NCBI GenBank assembly: GCA_009784635.1
Contig: WRBG01000076.1
Span: 1 to 8,866, forward strand
DNA from: Bacteroidales bacterium
GTDB taxonomy: Bacteria > Bacteroidota > Bacteroidia > Bacteroidales > UBA932
Length of the DNA: 8,866 nucleotides
Reading direction: 5' to 3'
In this document: one piece after another, positions 1 to 5,377 of the stretch
Layout: each line of letters begins with the position of its first letter
Position numbering within the stretch: the first letter of the stretch is position 1
Notes under the pieces: generated by a model
Database searches by the model: none
What the model was told of the DNA's origin: nothing
What the model saw: only the letters and a program-made list of their open reading frames with translations
Made by a program: the position numbers and the translations under genes

Positions 1-15
1 CATCCCGCCGACCAT

Positions 16-36
16 CTCGCGAACCGAGCTTGCGAG
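16..36. repeat. Inverted repeat (possible leader hairpin) at left edge
   Basis: Bases 16-22 (CTCGCGA) pair with 30-36 (TTGCGAG), including one G-T wobble, around a 7-base loop. The repeat starts just downstream of the promoter-like sequence at 42-72. On the minus strand it would fall in the first part of the transcript, next to an ATG at 15-13. It could be a 5' leader hairpin or an operator half-site pair. The downstream gene lies outside the window, so its role cannot be judged. Confidence 0.3.
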
Positions 37-41
37 TTCAC

Positions 42-72
42 CAAAGGTAAACTGCTTTTACATATCATTCAA
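42..72 (-). promoter_or_regulatory. Predicted Bacteroidota promoter firing out of the left edge
   Basis: Read on the minus strand, TTG at 72-70 is followed after 20 bases by TACCTTTG at 49-42. This fits the Bacteroidota sigma-ABfr pattern (-33 TTG, about 19-20 bases, -7 TAnnTTTG). The element overlaps the last codons and stop of the ATPase gene, so it would drive a gene further left. Transcription would start near 36. The spacing equals that of the promoter at 2372-2402. A chance match is possible because the motif is short. Confidence 0.5.
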
Positions 73-1368
73 CGACAACGCTTTCAATAACACTTCGTAT
101 TTTGCCAAATGTTTTTGAATGGCAGCCGTTTTCATAGCCAATGTTTGCAAACTGATTTTCTTTGGGTTGCGTTTTATTTCAGCAATAGTGGCGGTCTTGT
201 CAAAATCGTTTAAAGCAATCAAGTCAATTTCATTTTCACCGGTTTTATCCCAAAAATTGCCGATTGTAGTAATTGTTTCCTCTTCAGAAAATTTCTGGCG
301 AAAATATTTTTCCAGCATCAAACCGCTATATTGTTCGTAATGATTTGTAATATACAAATTTAGCAAGTCAAATTTTCCCATTTCAATCAATGTTTGATTT
401 GGGTATATAAAGCGAAACCAAAAACGTAGAAAATTGTCGCCAATAGTCCAATTTGTATTTCGACTTTCCGGCTTTGAAAACATTGGTTTGTTTTTGATAG
501 TTAAAGAGTACTGATTTTCAAGATTTGCCAAATAAGCGCCTGTATTTTTTCCTATAATAGAATCAATCTCGCTTTGTGTGGTTTTACCTGCTGCAATGAG
601 TTGAAGAATAGAAAAATAAATACTGTAATCACGCCCAAATTCCGATACAAGCAAATCTTTTCCTTCGTTAAGAAAAGGCGAATCGCTGCGTGTTACAAAA
701 TCAAGCATTTTTTTGAATGTCGTTGCTTTCGCGTTCATTAACAAGGCTATATAATGCGAAACGCCGCCTGTGAGCGTGTAAAGGAATAGCAAATCTTCTG
801 CTGAATAAGCAGGATTGTAATCTTTTAGAATGTTTTTTATAACGCTAATTGTAAAAGGTTTAAGAATTATTTTTGAAGTCAGACGACCAAAAAGAGGTTC
901 TTTGTTATTTTCAAAAATCTTCATCATCAGCGAATAAATCGAACCGCAAACAATAAAATTAAGTTTTATTTTGTCTTTGTATCTGTCCCAAAGATTTTGT
1001 ATTTCGCTGAAAATAGCACGGTTGATATTGTCAAAATCTTGAAACTCGTCAATAATCAAAGTATAATGTTCACTTTTGGCAAAAATCAGCAGTTGCTCAA
1101 ACAAGTCGGCGAAACGGTTTATTGTGCCATAAATCTGCAAACCCAGCGCCTCGCTTGCTTGTTGTTGAAATTGACCGCAAAGTACTGCCTCGCTGTTGCG
1201 AGACACAAATAGGTAGAGTACTTTTTGTCCTTCAGACGCGCGTAAAAGCAGCGAGGTCTTGCCTATTCGTCTTCGTCCAACCATAATTGTAAAACACGCT
1301 GTTTCAGCAGATTGTTTTTCAATTCGCTCCAAAATTTCCAATTCGTTTATCCTATCATAAAATTTCAT
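58..1368 (-). CDS. DUF234-type ATP-binding protein (STAND/AAA-like ATPase)
   Basis: This is a 436-aa cytosolic ATPase. Seen in the sequence: Walker A GRRRIGKT at residues 31-38, Walker B LIIDE at 104-108, a sensor-like CGS at 141-143 and the GGVSHYI segment near 201-207. A probable winged-helix region follows at about 240-310, then an FLRFWFRF segment (313-320). The C-terminus has a PD-(D/E)XK-like pattern: EIDL with D382, then AEIK with E397 and K399. This order matches the archaeal-type ATPase / DUF234 family, whose cellular role is mostly unknown. Any nuclease activity here is inference. I start at ATG 1368; a TTG two codons upstream (1374) would give a longer form with no better support. 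The gene is AT-rich compared with the receptor operon and has its own predicted promoter at 1418-1447, 50 bases before the ATG. It appears complete, with TAA at 58-60. It is likely an accessory gene. Confidence 0.9.
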   Translation of the reverse strand: MKFYDRINELEILERIEKQSAETACFTIMVGRRRIGKTSLLLRASEGQKVLYLFVSRNSEAVLCGQFQQQASEALGLQIYGTINRFADLFEQLLIFAKSEHYTLIIDEFQDFDNINRAIFSEIQNLWDRYKDKIKLNFIVCGSIYSLMMKIFENNKEPLFGRLTSKIILKPFTISVIKNILKDYNPAYSAEDLLFLYTLTGGVSHYIALLMNAKATTFKKMLDFVTRSDSPFLNEGKDLLVSEFGRDYSIYFSILQLIAAGKTTQSEIDSIIGKNTGAYLANLENQYSLTIKNKPMFSKPESRNTNWTIGDNFLRFWFRFIYPNQTLIEMGKFDLLNLYITNHYEQYSGLMLEKYFRQKFSEEETITTIGNFWDKTGENEIDLIALNDFDKTATIAEIKRNPKKISLQTLAMKTAAIQKHLAKYEVLLKALSLNDM

Positions 1369-1395
1369 GCTCAAAATAATTTAACTGTAATTAAT

Positions 1396-1409
1396 TTAAT
1401 GCCCATTAA
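1396..1409. repeat. Perfect inverted repeat, possible operator
   Basis: TTAATG (1396-1401) and CATTAA (1404-1409) form a perfect 6+2+6 inverted repeat. It lies right after the predicted transcription start of the ATPase gene (about 1412) and 28 bases before its start codon. The position suits a repressor site, possibly autoregulation, but AT-rich leaders produce such repeats by chance. Confidence 0.25.
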
Positions 1410-1417
1410 AATAATCG

Positions 1418-1447
1418 CAAAGGTATAGTTTTTATTTGACAGGCAAA
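1418..1447 (-). promoter_or_regulatory. Predicted promoter of the ATPase gene
   Basis: On the minus strand TTTG at 1447-1444 is followed after 18 bases by TACCTTTG at 1425-1418, matching the Bacteroidota -33/-7 pattern. Transcription would begin near 1412 and give a leader of about 44 bases before ATG 1368. The -33 region overlaps the palindrome AAAATATTTT (1445-1454). This promoter separates the ATPase gene from the two-gene unit upstream. Confidence 0.6.
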
Positions 1448-1499
1448 ATATTTTCTGCAGATTCTGCTTTTTTTGTTCATTTTTAGTCTGTTTCAATGT

Positions 1500-1658
1500 G
1501 GTACGCGCCGACTCCATGGCCTATGCTGTAAATGCCCAAGAGGGCGGGGCGGGGGCTACAGGCGAAGCCTCCGCAGCAGCAGCACATTCAGACGGCTTTT
1601 TAAGTTCAATATGCCACGCCCGCAACTCGCCATTTCCTTTCTGCATCTCGTAAACGGC
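1500..1658 (-). other. GC-rich island with a coding-like, interrupted reading frame
   Basis: This block is clearly richer in G and C than the DNA on both sides. On the minus strand a frame is open from 1658 to a TAG at 1523-1521; from ATG 1646 it would encode 41 aa. It contains the peptides GELRAWHIELKKPSE and an Ala/Pro-rich stretch (AEASPVAPAPPSWAFTA). The same frame stays open after the TAG, beginning AMESARTTLKQTK. It overlaps the end of the 73-aa gene in another frame. It could be the remnant of an inserted or frameshifted gene, a frameshifted tail of the small gene, or chance. I do not recognise it. The stretch from 1375 to 1605 holds no other gene, only this block and the ATPase promoter. 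Confidence 0.3.
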
Positions 1659-1827
1659 TCATTGACTGTATTACATCTGTAAAGGCTCTATTGTAATTCT
1701 TCTCTTCTTGAGTCTGCTTAGCCTTGTGTGCTCGGATATGCTCGGCAACAATTCGCCTATCTTCGTCTGTAAGCACATGTGGCTCCACAACAAAATCAAC
1801 GCCTTGGGGTTCCCTAATTACTGCCAT
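1606..1827 (-). CDS. Small charged protein, possible antitoxin-like partner
   Basis: This 73-aa protein has no signal peptide or membrane segment. The N-terminal part contains DFVVEPHVLTDEDRR (residues 11-25), followed by a probably helical, Lys/Arg/Glu-rich stretch (about 26-67). I recall similar short proteins with a 'DFVVEPHxLT' core in Bacteroidota but know no function. It begins 11 bases after the stop of the GNAT-like gene and has no promoter of its own, so it is the second gene of a two-gene unit. The order and size fit a toxin-antitoxin or modifier-immunity pair; that is inference. The last 15 or so residues overlap the GC-rich island at 1500-1658, where another frame also looks coding. 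The natural C-terminus may therefore have been altered by a frameshift or insertion. Confidence 0.6.
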   Translation of the reverse strand: MAVIREPQGVDFVVEPHVLTDEDRRIVAEHIRAHKAKQTQEEKNYNRAFTDVIQSMSRLRDAERKWRVAGVAY

Positions 1828-1838
1828 AATTGTCTAAA

Positions 1839-2351
1839 TTAAAAGTTTGGATAATATTTTTGAATTAATCTCTGAGCTTCTCGTTCGTATATTATCATAC
1901 GCTGTCCACCAATATGTACGGCTTCCAATGTTTTTTCGTAGTGTTCTATCAATTTAGTCTTAGAGAAAAACAAAATTTCACCGTCAAAACCGTATTCTTT
2001 AGATAGTCGGCAAACAAAGGCGACTAAATTCCCTGCAACACCGTAGTATTTCTTATTTTTTCCAAAATTAGCGGGTGCACTTTCAATCAAATTCATCATT
2101 ACATAACCGTCCTCTTTGCTGGTGCTTACCAATCCTTGTATTATTTTAGGCTGTTGAAGCATAACCAATTTGAAAACAGATTTTGCGGGATTTTTCATCT
2201 CAATGCTCCAATCGAACTGCCAACCATCCTTGTTCAAAACATGTTTCATATCTTCCTTTAAAAGCGGTAACACTTCTGTTGCATAACTTTCGCCAGTTTG
2301 TACATCTTCGAGCGAATGCGTCAATTTATCTATTTCAAAATCAAGCCGCAT
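1839..2351 (-). CDS. GNAT-like putative acetyltransferase (conserved hypothetical)
   Basis: This is a 170-aa cytosolic protein. The core is KIIQGLVS (69-76), then VMMNLIESAP (84-93), GKNKKYYGVAGN (97-108), a helix-like AFVCRLSKEYGFDG (111-124) and SKTKLIEHYEKTLEA (130-144). This matches my memory of a conserved Bacteroidota family described as GNAT-like. The GVAGNL..F segment sits where GNAT proteins bind the acetyl-CoA pyrophosphate, and the late HY (137-138) falls near the usual catalytic region. A longer reading frame has an ATG at 2417, but the predicted promoter (2372-2402) lies downstream of that ATG. Family similarity also starts at MRLDFE, so I choose ATG 2351, about 15 bases after the expected transcription start. 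It is the first gene of a two-gene unit with the 73-aa protein, which suggests a toxin-antitoxin-like role. The substrate is unknown. Confidence 0.75.
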   Translation of the reverse strand: MRLDFEIDKLTHSLEDVQTGESYATEVLPLLKEDMKHVLNKDGWQFDWSIEMKNPAKSVFKLVMLQQPKIIQGLVSTSKEDGYVMMNLIESAPANFGKNKKYYGVAGNLVAFVCRLSKEYGFDGEILFFSKTKLIEHYEKTLEAVHIGGQRMIIYEREAQRLIQKYYPNF

Positions 2352-2371
2352 AATAAAAAATAATTCTTTTA

Positions 2372-2402
2372 CAAAAGTACAAAAATATTTTCTTTGAAAC
2401 AA
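2372..2402 (-). promoter_or_regulatory. Predicted promoter of the GNAT-like/small-protein unit
   Basis: On the minus strand TTG at 2402-2400 is followed after 20 bases by TACTTTTG at 2379-2372, a full match to the Bacteroidota TAnnTTTG -7 element with fitting spacing. The expected start of transcription near 2366 gives a very short leader before ATG 2351. It would exclude the upstream ATG at 2417 from the message, so this site decides the start codon. Confidence 0.65.
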
Positions 2403-2413
2403 GATTTTTTTAC

Positions 2414-2428
2414 ACATTGCCCCAATGT
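2414..2428. repeat. Perfect inverted repeat between operon end and next promoter
   Basis: ACATTG (2414-2419) and CAATGT (2423-2428) form a perfect 6+3+6 inverted repeat in the 146-base gap between the receptor operon (stop at 2498) and the GNAT-like gene. As RNA from the minus strand it gives a 6-bp stem that is followed by an A-rich, not U-rich, stretch, so it is not a classical terminator. It lies 12 bases upstream of the -33 element of the next promoter and could instead be an operator. I see no other clear terminator in 2352-2497. Confidence 0.3.
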
Positions 2429-2497
2429 TATTGACAACAATTCTCCTAAAAACCGCACCGCACGCATTTCACACAACTACAAAATTCGCGCCGGCCT

Positions 2498-4198
2498 CTA
2501 CTCCACCCTAAATTCGGCCCTGTGGTATACAGGCTGTCCGCCGGAGGTAATCCCCTCCAAGACAATGGCATATTTCCCCGGCACAGAAGACGTTCTCATC
2601 AATATTTCATGATTTTCGCCCGCCGGTACGTCCACTTGGGGGTCCCAATAGAGCAAACTGCGGATATCGGGGAGATGCTCCGCGCCTTCTGTCATGGCTT
2701 TGCCCGTAAAGCGACATGGATACTGAGCGCCCTCAAAATCAAGTATTAAAGCATTCCTTCCAAGCGATAGCCCCGGATAATTCCCCGTATAGGTATCAAA
2801 CTTGGCTATGCCGTCAAAGATATGGCCTCCTATATAATAGCTGGTGGGATATATGGATATGGTTTTTACTTTTAAAGGGTCATACCGGAGCAACCGTTCA
2901 TGGTCAAAAATGGCAATACCGTCAATCACGACCAATGTATTTTGTTCGCTAAAGCTCCATCCCGAATGGGTTTCCAATAAAACCTGCAAGAATAACCGGT
3001 TATTGATGGTCCTAAACCTCAGTTCCGTTACAAATTCTACCATGACATCTTGCATGATGGGAAAACGGGTATAGTTGTCTAAGGCATACACCACCGGTTT
3101 GGCATTGTGCAAGAGCGGATTATCCAAAACGACTGTTTGGTCGAACAAAGTGTCTATGCCAAAACGATGACTTACCTGCATCTCTACGCTTCTTTGCACA
3201 AGAAAGGATTCGTATTCCTTGTCTATGTACAGGGCCGGAACGGGGGCTACAGGCGGCTTTACAAAAGAATCAAAAAGCTCAAAAGAAGCTTCGGGAACGG
3301 CGGGACATTCTAAGACAATTTCTCGGTTTCCGTATAACGAATGGGTGAAAAAGGCAAACGCACCCGTACGGGCGTCTATGGAGGAGGCATAAAGGTTCAA
3401 GTCCCCGTTGACTGCCGAAAGAAACACCGATTGGTGTTCCGACAGGACAACATCTTGATTCGTAATTCTGCCCCTAATGATTTCGCCTTCGTATTCGGGT
3501 ATATATTTCTGCTCAAATTTTATTTCTGCCGGATTGGGTGTATGGGCCAAAAAATCCCGTAAGGTGTGGCCCTGTGCAGGCGGTACATCTGTGCGGGCAA
3601 TCGAAACGCTTAGGGTCATTGCCTCGTTGCTTGTGTTTTTGAGGGATATAGTATTGACGCCATTGATGGGAACGCTGTTTTTATCGCCTTCCCATTGCAG
3701 GTCTATGTGTGGAGATATGACGGCAAAAGGTTGGGATGAGGTATTGGGTAAAGGCTTGTCTTCGACCGGTGCGCTTGGGGAGATTCTGTCTGTAGACAAG
3801 GTATTATATACGGGGATTATTTTGTCAAAGAAGGACGGCTTGTCCTCATTTAACATCTGTTTGGTGTAGGCAATCAGTCTGTAATTTCCGGTTGGCAAAG
3901 TAGGGGGAATCTGTAGTTTCCCGCTGCCCCTGCCCGCTTGGACTCTCAGTTTGACGCCCGCGACCAAAGCGGCCTCATTACGCAGCTCTACATAGGCCAC
4001 GCTGCTGACTTGAGAAAAATGGAGAGACTGCCCCGACATATCAAAACAATAGAGCGAAAGCCAAATGCTTTCCCCGGCCACATACAGCGCTCTGTCTGTA
4101 GCCATGTGGATGCGTTCTACGGTTCGCTGTTGGGCGTTACACAGATTGATTCCTGTAACAAACAGGCTCATACATATCAATAGTTTCTTTGTGTTCAT
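2498..4198 (-). CDS. Secreted MG2-domain protein with TonB-plug-like module
   Basis: This 566-aa exported protein starts with a signal peptide (hydrophobic 5-20, likely cleavage after CNA at 22). A macroglobulin-like MG2 domain follows at about 28-130, with the typical ATDRALYVAGESIWLSLY pattern and LPTGNYRLIAYT. A middle beta-rich region (about 155-310) follows. At about 384-475 is a plug-like module: LVVIDGIAIFDHERLLRYDP, then YYIGGHIFDGIAKFDTYTG. A final beta-sandwich-like part starts at LPDIRSLLYWDP (509-520). This order is known to me from Bacteroidota proteins next to TonB-dependent receptors, many of which are longer, so this is a compact version. No thioester motif or barrel is seen. 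It is the last gene of the operon, 9 bases after the DUF4249-type gene. It probably acts at the cell surface or in the periplasm with the receptor; the exact role is unknown. Confidence 0.85.
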   Translation of the reverse strand: MNTKKLLICMSLFVTGINLCNAQQRTVERIHMATDRALYVAGESIWLSLYCFDMSGQSLHFSQVSSVAYVELRNEAALVAGVKLRVQAGRGSGKLQIPPTLPTGNYRLIAYTKQMLNEDKPSFFDKIIPVYNTLSTDRISPSAPVEDKPLPNTSSQPFAVISPHIDLQWEGDKNSVPINGVNTISLKNTSNEAMTLSVSIARTDVPPAQGHTLRDFLAHTPNPAEIKFEQKYIPEYEGEIIRGRITNQDVVLSEHQSVFLSAVNGDLNLYASSIDARTGAFAFFTHSLYGNREIVLECPAVPEASFELFDSFVKPPVAPVPALYIDKEYESFLVQRSVEMQVSHRFGIDTLFDQTVVLDNPLLHNAKPVVYALDNYTRFPIMQDVMVEFVTELRFRTINNRLFLQVLLETHSGWSFSEQNTLVVIDGIAIFDHERLLRYDPLKVKTISIYPTSYYIGGHIFDGIAKFDTYTGNYPGLSLGRNALILDFEGAQYPCRFTGKAMTEGAEHLPDIRSLLYWDPQVDVPAGENHEILMRTSSVPGKYAIVLEGITSGGQPVYHRAEFRVE

Positions 4199-4207
4199 AA
4201 AGCATTA

Positions 4208-5374
4208 CTAAATATGGTCATTGGGCCAAAAAGAAGGCTTGTTTTTAGTTCCCCGCGTGGTACACTCCACACACTCTTGGATCAGCCACTCAAAGTCGCC
4301 TATGTCGCCCACAGGCCGGTACCCCATGTGATAAATCTCTAAATCAGAGATAATTTCGGGCGGTTCTGACTGCGCAAGCTGCGATACATCCAAAGGCTGA
4401 CAGGAGTAGTGGCGGTAGATGCCAATATCTTGTGCTGTAACAAAAATCTTTTCTACAGAACGGGTGCCGGCGCTGATATAACCAAAGACCCTGTCATCCG
4501 GATGGGATATACAGCGAATGTTCCCACGCAACTCGCTGGGCTGGGGCGCAAAAATGCCTCCGATTTCATCTGAGTTTCTTTTTAAAACAGACCAGTAGAC
4601 ATGGGCTTCCTTAGAAATAGACATTTGATGCAACTCTATGAAATAGAGATAGCTGATTCTGTCATCCCTGTTGGTCATCGTATGCAGTTTGTATTGATAA
4701 ACCGTGTTTTCTTCAAGGTGGTCTGTTCTGGCAATGACGGCAGTTGATTCGGCTCGCTTCCAGCAGTAATATACAGGCGATTCGCCCGGGTATCGGCGAA
4801 ATACTTCAAGGACCGGGTCAAAATAAATACCCGAATAATGGGGAGAAATGATTTCCCAATCTTCGGTATAATTCCATTTATAAAACCGCGAGTTATGGTC
4901 GTCTCCGTAAGTAGTTACGTGAAAATCAACAGCCGTCCGGGTGTCGTGAACGGTAAAACCTATGGCATGGATGTCCGGTGTAGCCAAAGGGGTTAAAAAA
5001 TCGGATTCATATTGCCTCCCGTCCCATAGATGTACGCACAATTTGTACTGCGCATCCAAACTAAGCGTTCTTGTGTCAATGACAAAATGAGGCGAATCGT
5101 TTGTTTCTTCCGCTACATATCCTGTATATACGTCTCCCTGTTGATTTTCTATCCATACATGGGCATGGGTAACATAGATTACGTCATAATCGCTGTCAAG
5201 CGTGCGCAACAGGCTTAGGTATACCTTGGTTTCTCCATATATAATAATGTCTCCTTCAATAACTAAGGCGTCTTCTTCGGCCTCGATGCCCTTGGGGCTA
5301 AACGGCGTGATACAGGCAGTTGTTACAACCACAAAAACCAAAATCGGGTAGATATACAGCTTCTTTAGGGTCAT
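4208..5374 (-). CDS. DUF4249-type surface lipoprotein, receptor partner
   Basis: This 388-aa lipoprotein has a hydrophobic leader (residues 7-20) ending in TTAC, with Cys21 as the probable lipidated residue; the -3 position is Thr instead of the more common Leu. The mature start CITPF followed by DALVIEGDI matches the start of DUF4249 proteins, which form beta-rich domains. The C-terminal ECVECTTRGTKNKPSFWP (367-384) is the characteristic family ending with paired cysteines. Two more cysteines near C287 and C325 could form disulfides. The gene follows the receptor gene by 3 bases and precedes the MG2 protein by 9 bases. DUF4249 genes commonly neighbour TonB-dependent receptors, so a role as a ligand-binding or lid-like partner at the outer membrane is likely. 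The ligand is unknown, and the family has little experimental description that I can recall. Confidence 0.88.
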   Translation of the reverse strand: MTLKKLYIYPILVFVVVTTACITPFSPKGIEAEEDALVIEGDIIIYGETKVYLSLLRTLDSDYDVIYVTHAHVWIENQQGDVYTGYVAEETNDSPHFVIDTRTLSLDAQYKLCVHLWDGRQYESDFLTPLATPDIHAIGFTVHDTRTAVDFHVTTYGDDHNSRFYKWNYTEDWEIISPHYSGIYFDPVLEVFRRYPGESPVYYCWKRAESTAVIARTDHLEENTVYQYKLHTMTNRDDRISYLYFIELHQMSISKEAHVYWSVLKRNSDEIGGIFAPQPSELRGNIRCISHPDDRVFGYISAGTRSVEKIFVTAQDIGIYRHYSCQPLDVSQLAQSEPPEIISDLEIYHMGYRPVGDIGDFEWLIQECVECTTRGTKNKPSFWPNDHI

Positions 5375-5377
5375 GGT

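Noticed and set aside
1369..1374. TTG start two codons upstream of the chosen ATPase ATG
   Set aside because: ATG 1368 is a normal start and leads directly into the conserved MKFYDRINE-type beginning. Nothing favours the rare TTG start.
1371..1520. Minus-strand frame after the TAG, starting MESARTTLKQTK, about 48 codons, ending next to the ATPase start
   Set aside because: It runs through the ATPase promoter and becomes AT-rich, without a good start signal. Only its first residues might belong to the remnant at 1500-1658.
1550..1564. 15-base exact match between 1550-1564 and 3241-3255 (both within Pro-Val-Ala-Pro codons on the minus strand)
   Set aside because: Flanks do not match, and both places encode PVAP in the same frame, so shared codon choice explains it better than a mobile repeat.
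1561..1571. Small hairpin AGGC-GAA-GCCT as a possible terminator of the two-gene unit
   Set aside because: The stem is only four base pairs and no T-run follows on either strand.
1473..1682. Plus-strand open frame of 69 codons across the GC-rich island
   Set aside because: It contains Arg/Gly/Cys-rich low-quality sequence typical of the antisense of a GC-rich coding-like block. The minus-strand frame there looks more protein-like.
3477..3869. Plus-strand open frame of 130 codons
   Set aside because: It lies wholly inside the MG2 protein gene on the opposite strand, has no promoter or family-like features, and looks like a shadow frame.
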